A stretch of DNA of 64,000 nucleotides from Streptomyces sp. Z26 (lineage in GTDB: Bacteria; Actinomycetota; Actinomycetes; Streptomycetales; Streptomycetaceae), in the NCBI RefSeq assembly GCF_003665095.1, contig NZ_RCHV01000002.1, positions 4,016,501 through 4,080,500 on the forward strand, given 5' to 3'. Positions 15,508-21,443 of this stretch are shown one piece after another. The position numbers were made by a program, and so were the translations under genes. The notes under the pieces are model-generated. The model was not told where the DNA came from. It searched no databases and worked only from the letters and a program-made list of their open reading frames with translations. Every line of letters begins with the position of its first letter. Within the stretch, counting starts at the first letter, position 1.

Positions 15508-16157
15508 GCGGACCACCTCAACGAGTCGACGCCCCGGCTCTGGACCATCGGGGGTGCAGTGGGTTCCGGGGCGTGGTCGGCGGCGTACCGGGTCACGGCC
15601 CACGCGCCGATGTGGCAGGCCCACACGAACGCGAAGTGGTAGTCCTCGAACCCGGTCTCGTGCGTCAGCCAGAGAAAGGTCTCGCCCTGGTAGGCGAAGG
15701 TGGCCAGCGCCGCGTACGCCTCCTCCGGCTCCTCCACGTCACGCTCGTCCAGGAACGCGTCCCACGCGGCCGTGATGCCGGAGCACTCGGGCTCGACCGC
15801 CGCCAACTCCACCGCGAGTCGGCGCCGGAACTCCCGCTCGCTGTACGCCATCACGAGCGACGAGCCCGAAGCCATCAGCCTGTTCCAGCGACGAACGTCC
15901 ACGCCCCGCTCGTACTCGGCGCGCGCGAACCCGGTCAGGTCCACAGGCCCCGAAAACGTGTACGTCGCGCTGTCGTCGGTGTCCCGCACGACGAGCGACC
16001 CGGGCCACGTCACCACCTCGTACCGGCGGTCACGCTCACTCCGCGACGTCGTCACCAGATGCCGGTACGGGCCCTCCGCCCGCACCACCCTGAGCCCGAA
16101 ACGCGGGCTGCTGCGCGCGAACAGACCGGCGATCTCGGGAGTCGTCAAGGTGCTCAC
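15504..16157 (-). CDS. Uncharacterised AICE protein, 217 aa
   Basis: 217 residues, beta-rich N-terminal half (RYEVVTWPGSLVVRDTDDSA, TYTFSGPVDLTGFARAEYER) and helical C-terminal half (EEAYAALATFAYQGETFLWL, YHFAFVWACHIGAWAVTRYA). There is no signal peptide. The GTG at 16157 overlaps the TGA of the DUF6284 gene, and its own stop overlaps the coiled-coil gene start. Genes of this size and layout recur in AICEs, but no function is known. It may be a small enzyme-like fold; no catalytic motif is evident. Confidence 0.7.
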   Translation of the reverse strand: MSTLTTPEIAGLFARSSPRFGLRVVRAEGPYRHLVTTSRSERDRRYEVVTWPGSLVVRDTDDSATYTFSGPVDLTGFARAEYERGVDVRRWNRLMASGSSLVMAYSEREFRRRLAVELAAVEPECSGITAAWDAFLDERDVEEPEEAYAALATFAYQGETFLWLTHETGFEDYHFAFVWACHIGAWAVTRYAADHAPEPTAPPMVQSRGVDSLRWSA

Positions 16158-16402
16158 GCCGACACTCCCGCCGTGTTGGTGAGGGTGCGGCGGGCGGCCA
16201 GTACCTTGCGGCGGGCGCGGCGCAACCGGCGCTCGCCCAGCTCGGAATACGGCCGGTCCATCAGGCTGATCTCCACGTCCAGCAGGTCGACGTCCGCCTC
16301 GATGGCGGGCATCTCCTCCTCGATCGCGGCGAGTTCGGCGGCGGACGGCTCCCGGTCGGGTCCGTCGTGTACGAGGGTGAGCAGCGTCGTCTTCGTCTTC
16401 AT
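16154..16402 (-). CDS. DUF6284-type small acidic protein
   Basis: 82 residues, a helical hairpin pattern: ELAAIEEEMPAIEADVDLLD followed by a basic segment RRLRRARRKVLAARRTL. This matches the small DUF6284-type proteins encoded by Streptomyces integrative elements; the function is unknown. The ATG at 16402 has GGAG eight bases upstream. Its stop overlaps the next start (GTGA), so it begins the tightly coupled series down to the RRQRL gene. Confidence 0.7.
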   Translation of the reverse strand: MKTKTTLLTLVHDGPDREPSAAELAAIEEEMPAIEADVDLLDVEISLMDRPYSELGERRLRRARRKVLAARRTLTNTAGVSA

Positions 16403-16423
16403 GGTGTGGTCTCCGATCCGGGT

Positions 16424-16777
16424 TCAGTGGCCGGTGGTGCCGAGGTGGGAGAGCCCGGCGCGGACGACGGCGAGGTGCTCGGCCGTGGTCTGGGCGCTGC
16501 GGGCGGCGTTGGTCAGTCCCTCGACGGCGAGTTCCACGTCGAGGTCGAGGGCGCCCCGGTCGCTACGGAGCCGTCCGGCGCTCTGCTGGGCGTGCAGGTA
16601 GGCGTTGATCTGGGCGAGGGCCTGCGGGAGCCGCTCGGCCACCTCGCCCAGCGCGGCCACCGTGTCGTAGGCGTCGCTGGGGAACTCCAACCCGGACGGG
16701 GTGGTGTGGTTGACCGCGCGGACCGCCTCAGCGGCCTGCGACGCCCACCGAGCGGGCGGAAGGTCATGGAAGGACAC
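16424..16777 (-). CDS. Helical AICE protein, 117 aa
   Basis: 117 residues from the GTG at 16777, supported by GGAGG seven bases before it. It is almost wholly helical (AEAVRAVNHTTPSGLEFPSD, VAALGEVAERLPQALAQINA, LTNAARSAQTTAEHLAVVRA) and resembles small WXG100-like or four-helix accessory proteins, but no WXG motif is present. It follows a strong terminator, so it may be the first gene of the downstream transfer transcript. Confidence 0.7.
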   Translation of the reverse strand: MSFHDLPPARWASQAAEAVRAVNHTTPSGLEFPSDAYDTVAALGEVAERLPQALAQINAYLHAQQSAGRLRSDRGALDLDVELAVEGLTNAARSAQTTAEHLAVVRAGLSHLGTTGH

Positions 16778-16806
16778 GGGCTTGCCTCCAAGTGCAGGAC
16801 GTACGC

Positions 16807-16840
16807 GTGGGCGGCAACCGGTACTCCGGTTGCCGCCCAC
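16807..16840 (-). terminator. Terminator within the AICE small-gene cluster
   Basis: Perfect 15-bp stem, GTGGGCGGCAACCGG (16807-16821) with its complement (16826-16840), and a 4-base loop. It separates the 121/47/41-aa gene set from the main transfer run and would reduce transcription into it. Confidence 0.75.
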
Positions 16841-16858
16841 ACAGGAAGGGACGTCGGA

Positions 16859-16984
16859 TCAGAGCGAGCCGCCAGGCTCCCTACGCGGCAGCGGAATCGA
16901 AGGCGGCGGACCGTCAGGAACCCGACCGTGCTCCGGCTCCGGCTCACCCTCGGCGGCCAAGTGGTGCCCGCCTCGACCCGCCAT
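16859..16984 (-). CDS. Possible 41-aa AICE peptide
   Basis: Starts at an ATG inside a TGATG overlap with the 47-aa gene and reads 41 residues (MAGRGGHHLAAEGEPEPEHG ..., Pro-rich end) to a TGA just before the 16807-16840 terminator. The precise coupling supports translation. The low-complexity composition and weaker codon bias leave doubt. No function is known. Confidence 0.4.
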   Translation of the reverse strand: MAGRGGHHLAAEGEPEPEHGRVPDGPPPSIPLPRREPGGSL

Positions 16985-17127
16985 CAGCGCGTGCCCTGGT
17001 TCTGCCTGGCGGCTTCGGCCTGGGCGCGGGCGAGTTCGGCCGCTCGCGCGGCCTCCCGTGCGGCCTCGATCCGCTGACGCGTCAGTGCGTCAGCGGCCTG
17101 CTGCTCAGCGGAGGTGGAGGACGTCAT
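16984..17127 (-). CDS. 47-aa helical AICE peptide
   Basis: Starts at an ATG that overlaps the stop of the upstream 121-aa gene (ATGA) and reads 47 residues, an Ala/Glu/Arg/Gln-rich amphipathic helix (TSSTSAEQQAADALTRQRIE, AAREAARAAELARAQAEAAR). The codon bias is typical for the genome and the coupling is exact, so it is probably made. It resembles a short coiled-coil partner; the function is unknown. Confidence 0.6.
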   Translation of the reverse strand: MTSSTSAEQQAADALTRQRIEAAREAARAAELARAQAEAARQNQGTR

Positions 17128-17492
17128 CAGGCGGCCTCCGTCCGTACGCGTCGCAGCGCCTCGCCCGTGACCGGGTCACCGGCCGTCGTACGGCGGGCGA
17201 TACGGATACGGGCGGCCAGGCGCCGCGGGGTGGTCAGGTCGTGCCGCCCGCTGATCCGGCCCCGCGCGAGGGCGAGCGTGCGGGTGGCGGCGGTGAGGTG
17301 GGGGCCGTGCTGGCGGCGGGCGATACGTGCCAGGTGGTCGACCACGTGGATCGTGTAGTCACCCCGACCGGTACGGACGGCGTGCTCCAGGTCCGCGAGC
17401 GCGGTCGCCAGCAGGCGGTCCACCGAACCGTTCAGGCCCACCCCGGGGTGCTGCTTGCCGAAGGTGGCGGGCGCGGGGATGATCGATGACAC
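17127..17492 (-). CDS. Uncharacterised AICE protein, 121 aa (first long gene of the leftward run)
   Basis: 121 residues from a GTG at 17492 with GGAGG six bases before it; the upstream open frame is ignored because that DNA holds hairpins. Contents: a helix NGSVDRLLATALADLEHAVR, the segment YTIHVVDHLARIARRQHGPH and a basic C-terminus (RRLAARIRIARRTTAGDPVT). It could be a small DNA-binding protein. It is the first full gene downstream of the leftward promoter at 18135-18162 and therefore a candidate transfer activator, as pra is in pSAM2. There is no sequence proof. Confidence 0.65.
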   Translation of the reverse strand: MSSIIPAPATFGKQHPGVGLNGSVDRLLATALADLEHAVRTGRGDYTIHVVDHLARIARRQHGPHLTAATRTLALARGRISGRHDLTTPRRLAARIRIARRTTAGDPVTGEALRRVRTEAA

Positions 17493-17519
17493 AGGAGACC
17501 TCCAAGTCAGTCCTGTTCG

Positions 17520-17636
17520 GAGCCGTCCCGAGTTGCAGCTCGGGACGGCTCGCTGGTGCGTGGAGCGGGTGCTCCGGCTCCCCTCTGCCCCGCCCGCCCC
17601 CGAGCCCCGGCCGAAGGGCCGAAGCGGGGGCGGGCG
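17520..17636 (-). terminator. Two strong hairpins in the leader of the leftward operon
   Basis: Hairpin A has a 12-bp stem, CGCCCGCCCCCG (17591-17602) with its complement (17625-17636). Hairpin B has a 13-bp stem, GAGCCGTCCCGAG (17520-17532) with its complement (17539-17551). Both lie between a 17-codon reading frame and the 121-aa gene, a layout compatible with attenuation. Confidence 0.55.
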
Positions 17637-17719
17637 GAGGAGGCAACCGGCCCGCGATAACCGCGGGGTACTCCGGTGTGGGCGACCCGTTGTGCAAGGT
17701 GGCCCGGACGCGTAGGGCG

Positions 17720-17773
17720 CTACCTGCCGCGCCGGTCCAGCCCGGCAGGCGCCCTCGTATGTCGCTGCTTCAT
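17720..17773 (-). CDS. Possible 17-aa leader peptide
   Basis: ATG at 17773 preceded by AAGGAG six bases away, reading MKQRHTRAPAGLDRRGR to a TAG. The ribosome-binding site is among the best in the element, yet the product is only 17 residues and very basic. It lies in the 5' leader about 355 nt from the predicted leftward start and ahead of two stable hairpins, so it may be a regulatory leader peptide. Confidence 0.4.
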   Translation of the reverse strand: MKQRHTRAPAGLDRRGR

Positions 17774-18103
17774 GAACTGCTCCTTCCGGGTCTCGGACGC
17801 GGGCCGCTCGGGCCCGGGGAGACCTGTGTCCCGGGCCGTCTGAGGTGGCAGCGAAGTGCCGCGTCGTTCTTTTGAGTCGGTGGCGTGTCCCCCTGCACGG
17901 GGTGTAGGGCCGGGCTGTGACACCGGGCCCCTTCTCGACCGACTGGTCTCCACCCACCACGACCGGAGTCGTCACGGCCGTAAGCGGTGGTGGATCACGC
18001 TATGGAGTTCACAAGCACACGCGCTTCCTTCGAACCCGTGTCACCGGGCTCTCCGGGCGCTTCAGAACAGGGGCACCCTGTGAGACAGGTTGAGCCACCT
18101 GCT

Positions 18104-18182
18104 CAACTTGTTGGAACAAGTTGATACGGGTGATCCTGTACCTACGGAGAGCAAGTCGTCAAGAACTTGTTCCAACAAGTTG
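18104..18182. promoter_or_regulatory. Face-to-face promoters flanked by two GntR operators
   Basis: Two near-identical 18-bp palindromes with the core AACTTGTT-NN-AACAAGTT lie at 18105-18122 and 18164-18181, 59 bp centre to centre. Between them are overlapping opposite promoters. The rightward one has TTGATA (18121-18126), a 16-bp spacer and TACGGA (18143-18148). The leftward one, read on the minus strand, has TTGACG (18157-18162), a 16-bp spacer and TACAGG (18135-18140). Each operator abuts one -35 box. The GntR protein encoded to the right would repress both itself and the transfer operon. Confidence 0.75.
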
Positions 18183-18205
18183 GGTGAGTGCGTCATCATG
18201 AGGTG

Positions 18206-18973
18206 ATGAACAGGCAGCCCAAGTACCGACAGGTGGCCGACGCGCTGCGTCGTGAGATCGACGACAGCACCTACGGGCCGGGGGAGCGGTTGCCCTCGGA
18301 GAGCGAACTCGCGAAGCGGTTCACCGCTTCGCGGAACACCGTGCGAGCCGGGCTCAACCTCCTGGTGTCGGAGGGGCTCATCACGTCCAGTCAGGGACTC
18401 GGGTACGAGGTGAGGTCGCACGAGGTCTTCGAGCTGAACGCCTCACGCTTCGAGAACCTGAACTTCCCGCAGAGCGGCGACGCGTACAGCACCGACGTGA
18501 CTGCGGCCGGGCGCCGCCCGCACCAGACGTTCCGCGTCGAGATGCAACCGGCGCCAGCGGAGGTGGCCGAACGCCTCAAGGTGGAGCCCGGCTCCACGGC
18601 TGTACTGCGCCACTGCCACCGGTACGTCGACGATGTGCCGTGGTCTACCCAGGCGACGTACTACCCCGGTTGGCTCGTCGACCGGGCTCCGCGACTCGCT
18701 CAGCCTGGCGACATCGAAGAGGGCACGACTCGGTACCTGGCCGCCCACGGCATCGAGCAGGTCGGCTACTTCGACGAGATCTCCACGCGGATGCCTACGC
18801 CTGAAGAAGCGCGACTGCTGGAGATTGGGGCAGGTGTACCGGTGCTGCTGTGGCAGCGGACGGGCCACACGGCAGACGCCCCGGCCCGGTGCACGATCAC
18901 GACGTTCAGGGGAGACCTCAACCGCATGAACTACGAGATCGGTGACCTCGCGGCACGGGGTGAGAGCCTGTGA
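18206..18973 (+). CDS. GntR family repressor with UTRA domain (KorSA-like AICE regulator)
   Basis: 255 residues. Residues 5-70 are the GntR winged helix (KYRQVADALRREIDDSTYGP, ERLPSESELAKRFTASRNTV); residues about 90-245 form the UTRA ligand-binding domain (VLRHCHRYVDDVPWSTQATY, PEEARLLEIGAGVPVLLWQR). In pSAM2 the homologue KorSA represses its own gene and the transfer/replication activator. The ATG at 18206 is chosen as the conserved family start (MNRQPKYRQ); GTG 18188 is also in frame. Two matching operators lie just upstream. Its stop overlaps the GNAT start (GTGA). Confidence 0.88.
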   Translation: MNRQPKYRQVADALRREIDDSTYGPGERLPSESELAKRFTASRNTVRAGLNLLVSEGLITSSQGLGYEVRSHEVFELNASRFENLNFPQSGDAYSTDVTAAGRRPHQTFRVEMQPAPAEVAERLKVEPGSTAVLRHCHRYVDDVPWSTQATYYPGWLVDRAPRLAQPGDIEEGTTRYLAAHGIEQVGYFDEISTRMPTPEEARLLEIGAGVPVLLWQRTGHTADAPARCTITTFRGDLNRMNYEIGDLAARGESL

Positions 18974-19569
18974 TCGTCTCTCCTGCGCGTACGGAGGACC
19001 TCGACAGGCTTCTCGCCTTTCGAGCGGAAGCGGCTGCCTGGCTGGCCGAGTTGGGCTCGGATCAGTGGAGGCGCCCCTATCCGGCAGACAGGTTGCTGGC
19101 AACCATCGAGGCAGGCGTGGTCTTCATGGTCCGCGACGCTGAACGGACCGTCGCCACGATCACGTTGACGCCGGAGGCGGAACAGGGGCTCTGGAGCGAG
19201 GCCGAGCTGAAGGAGCCGTCGCTCTTCATCAACAAGCTGACGGTAGCTCGTACGCACGCTGGCCAGAACCTCGGCGGGCGCCTCCTCGACTGGGCGGACG
19301 ACCGTGCCTACCGCGCGGGCGCGACGTGGCTGCGGCTGGACGCGTGGACCACGAACGAGGCGTTGCAGCGCTACTACCTCGACCACGGCTTCACCCACGT
19401 ACGAACCGTGCGTGAAGGAGCAGCGATCAACGGCGGCCCTCGCGTCTCCGGCTGGCTTGCCCAACGCAAAACGCAGCCGCAGGAGCACGGGTTCGTTGAC
19501 CAGACGCCTGACATACGGCCCCTGCTGCCTGACAATGGCAAAGTGAGTAAAAACGCAGGTCGGCGCTGA
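18970..19569 (+). CDS. GNAT family N-acetyltransferase
   Basis: 199 residues. The GNAT core is visible: ARTEDLDRLLAFRAEAAAWL at the start, the central strand-helix INKLTVARTHAGQNLGGRLL with the acetyl-CoA loop (QNLGGR), then WLRLDAWTTNEALQRYYLDHGF. The substrate is unknown. The gene is translationally coupled to the GntR gene (GTGA overlap), as is common in AICEs. The last 25-30 residues are Lys/Arg-rich and unlike a GNAT end; the stop codon lies 22 bp before the first CRISPR repeat, inside the leader motif, so the 3' end of the gene and the CRISPR leader overlap. Confidence 0.85.
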   Translation: MIVSPARTEDLDRLLAFRAEAAAWLAELGSDQWRRPYPADRLLATIEAGVVFMVRDAERTVATITLTPEAEQGLWSEAELKEPSLFINKLTVARTHAGQNLGGRLLDWADDRAYRAGATWLRLDAWTTNEALQRYYLDHGFTHVRTVREGAAINGGPRVSGWLAQRKTQPQEHGFVDQTPDIRPLLPDNGKVSKNAGRR

Positions 19570-19590
19570 TAAAGATACTGGTCAGCTCCT
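19540..19590 (+). promoter_or_regulatory. Leader of CRISPR array 1
   Basis: AT-richer stretch before the first repeat, including AGTGAGTAAAAACGCAGG and GCGCTGATAAAGATACTGG followed by TCAGC. It shares GCGC-GATAAA-GGTCAGC spacing with the segment before array 2 (20826-20854). The most regular repeats are at this end, so new spacers would be added here and the array read rightward. Confidence 0.65.
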
Positions 19591-20288
19591 CTGCTCCCCG
19601 CGCCCGCGGGGATGGACCCCACAGGCCGCCACGGGATCACCCCTCACGACCCTGCTCCCCGCGCCCGCGGGGATGGACCCATGGCGTCGACGCCGACTTC
19701 GGCGCACGCCGGCTGCTCCCCGCGCCCGCGGGGATGGACCCTGATGGTGCTCTGTGACGCGCCAGCTGCGGCGCTGCTCCCCGCGCCCGCGGGGATGGAC
19801 CTTCACCGACCGGGTTAACGGAGACGTGATTGAGCTGCTCCCCGCGCCCGCGGGGATGGACCCGTCTTCGGCGAGGTCGTAGGCCGATCCCGCTACTGCT
19901 CCCCGCGCCCGCGGGGATGGACCCGTGAAGGTGCGCGGCGTGCCCATGGCCGTCTCCTGCTCCCCGCGCCCGCGGGGATGGTCCCATCCGGGCGGAGTGC
20001 GGCCGGTCCGTGCGCATCTGCTCCCCGCACCCGCGGGGATGGTCCCGTAAGTGTCACTGGTAGGCCGTTTGACGGCCTGTTCCCCGCGCCCGCGGGGATG
20101 GACCCCTCCCGGACCGGCCCCCGCCGGGCGCCCCGCTCTGCTCCCCGCGCCCGCGGGGATGGACCCGTCTGGACGCTCGCCTTCGACCGCCCGACACCCT
20201 GCTCCCCGCGCCCGCGGGGATGGCCCCGGGAGTACGGCGGATCCGGTCGCTCCGTCTTGCTGCTCCCCGTACCCGCGGGGATAGCGGC
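19591..20288 (+). CRISPR. CRISPR array 1, type I-E-like, 12 repeats, inside the AICE
   Basis: Twelve 29-bp repeats start at 19591, 19652, 19713, 19774, 19835, 19896, 19957, 20018, 20077, 20138, 20199 and 20260. They separate eleven spacers, ten of 32 bp and one of 30 bp (20047-20076). The repeat begins CTGCTCCCCGCGCCCGCGGG and ends GATGGACCC; CCCCGCG/CGCGGGG pairing makes the hairpin typical of I-E repeats. Repeats 7 and 8 read GATGGTCCC, 11 reads GATGGCCCC, and the last is degenerate (ends GATAGCGGC). The gradient of decay and the leader place the young end at 19591. No cas gene is in the window. The array lies between the GNAT gene and attR. Confidence 0.96.
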
Positions 20289-20343
20289 ACCTGCTGTGGC
20301 GTTGCTGTTTCCCCCAGGGGTCCCCTGCGGTAGGCGCAGAGCT

Positions 20344-20371
20344 GGAAAAGCGCAGGTCAGCCGGGTCAGGC
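20344..20371 (+). other. Leader-like fragment without an array, next to attR
   Basis: GGAAAAGCGCAGGTCAGC here resembles the end of the array 2 leader (GGATAAAAGGCCAGGTCAGC). No repeat follows; nine bases later attR begins. It may be the remains of a third CRISPR leader truncated by recombination at the att site. Confidence 0.4.
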
Positions 20372-20379
20372 TCGGCCCG

Positions 20380-20455
20380 CTGTAAATCTGCCGGCTTCGC
20401 CTTCCCAGGTTCGAATCCTGGCGCCGCCACGCTCCGAGTAGGGCCCGTGACCAGC
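20380..20455 (+). repeat. attR, 76-bp direct repeat with attL
   Basis: Identical to 2919-2994: tRNA-Tyr 3' part from the anticodon loop plus 26 bases. It has no 5' half, so it is not a functional tRNA. Beyond base 20455 the DNA still resembles the attL-side sequence (CGCTGG, GGGCCCT, TCGTGTCCG) and completes an equivalent terminator hairpin, though it is no longer identical. Confidence 0.95.
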
Positions 20456-20854
20456 GACTTCGCTGGACGCGGGCCCTACTTCGTGTCCGAGTGGCGTCGC
20501 GTGCGGCTGCCGCCTCCGTGACGTGTGGATCGCCACCATTCCGAGGGCAATCAGTCAACGTGTGTGCTGTGAAGGCCAGTTGCACCATGACGCGCGCGGT
20601 GTGCGCCGTACGCCTGGAGCCTGAGGTGCCGAAGATCGCCCCGCGTGCCCTTGGTGTCCAAGCTGGTGCGGTGGGGGAGCGGAACGCGAAACATCAGCCC
20701 TTGCCCGGTCCGAGGCGGGGGCCGAAGATGAGGCGTCGGTCCGATGGGGCAGCGGATGCTCAGCGGCGCTCATGGGACGGGGGTCGAAATGTCTGAATCT
20801 CCAATAGTTGCTCAGAACGGCGTCCGCGCCGGATAAAAGGCCAGGTCAGCAAGG
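20456..20854. other. Non-coding interval with the leader of array 2
   Basis: No convincing gene on either strand. The left end completes a terminator-like stem with attR (AGGGCCCGT near 20440 with CGGGCCCT near 20478). The middle has only shadow reading frames without ribosome-binding sites or domain motifs. The last 60 bp is relatively AT-rich (GAATCTCCAATAGTTGC ... GGATAAAAGGCCAGGTCAGC) and serves as the leader of CRISPR array 2. Confidence 0.6.
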
Positions 20855-21248
20855 CTGCTCCCCGCGCACGCGGGGATGGACCCCGGGCCCGTTTTCGCTG
20901 GTCAGACCCCTTGGGCTGCTCCCCGCGCACGCGGGGATGGACCCGCCAACATGCTGTGCATGAGCGCGACGGAGAGCTGCTCCCCGCGCACGCGGGGATG
21001 GACCCTGTGCGAGTGCGAGGCGCCGGTCGGTCAGGTCCTGCTCCCCGCGCACGCGGGGATGGACCCCTGACCGGCCACCCCGCCATCAGCATCCCCGCCT
21101 GCTCCCCGCGCACGCGGGGATGGACCCTGGTAGTGCTCCAGCTCGATTTCGCCGCCGTGCTGCTCCCCGCGCACGCGGGGATGGACCTTCCGCGCGGGGG
21201 CGGGCCGCCGACGATGACGCTGCTCCCCCCCCCCGTACGCGGCCGATC
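20855..21248 (+). CRISPR. CRISPR array 2, type I-E-like, 6 good and 1 degenerate repeat, outside attR
   Basis: 29-bp repeats start at 20855, 20916, 20977, 21038, 21099 and 21160, with 32-bp spacers. A badly decayed seventh copy begins at 21220 (CTGCTCCC followed by a C run). The repeat differs from array 1 by one base in the stem region (GCGCACGCGG instead of GCGCCCGCGG). Repeat 6 ends in T rather than C. The leader is on the left and decay on the right, as in array 1. No cas genes adjoin; they must be elsewhere in the genome or absent. Confidence 0.95.
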
Positions 21249-21443
21249 TGCTCCCGTTCCCACGGCTTTCCGTGCGGCGGTGGCTGGGCAAGTGGTGTGC
21301 CGGTGGCGGGGGTTCGTGGGGGTTCGGGGTGTGGGGCGGGGTGGTGTGGGGGAAATTTGTGCTGGGGCGGGCATGACGATCCGATAACGGGGCACTCGGA
21401 TCGCGGCCGGGGGCTCGGAACGAGATGATCAAGGGGCGGGCAC

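Larger units (their letters stand above)
2919..20455. mobile_element. SLP1-like integrative and conjugative element (AICE) in tRNA-Tyr
   Basis: 17.5-kb element between perfect 76-bp direct repeats that begin in the tRNA-Tyr anticodon loop. It holds the full AICE gene set: tyrosine integrase next to attL, excisionase, primase-polymerase replication module, FtsK-like Tra, spread genes and a GntR repressor. Insertion in tRNA-Tyr between yajQ and rpmG, with this module order, matches SLP1 of S. coelicolor. All transfer genes point left; only the GntR, GNAT and CRISPR region at the right end points right. The core reading frames look intact, so it may be active. The unusual cargo is a CRISPR array next to attR. 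Confidence 0.93.

Noticed and set aside
17720..17953. A 77-aa gene starting at GTG 17953
   Set aside because: No ribosome-binding site at that start. The internal ATG at 17773 has a strong one, so only the 17-aa frame was kept.
19582..20430. Long minus-strand reading frames across CRISPR array 1 (repetitive RGRGEQ proteins)
   Set aside because: They are made by translating the repeats and spacers. The 61-bp period gives alternating frames, and there is no start context or domain.
20380..20455. A second tRNA-Tyr gene at attR
   Set aside because: It lacks the acceptor 5' strand, D arm and anticodon 5' stem, so it is only the att copy of the 3' part.
20555..20773. Possible 72-aa gene between attR and array 2
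   Set aside because: No ribosome-binding site, atypical composition and a low-complexity product; treated as non-coding.
19591..21248. Spacers targeting this window itself
   Set aside because: By eye no spacer matched another part of the window convincingly. A proper search was not possible, so no self-targeting claim is made.
20760..21395. Minus-strand frame across CRISPR array 2
   Set aside because: Same artefact of translating the repeats, with no ribosome-binding site.
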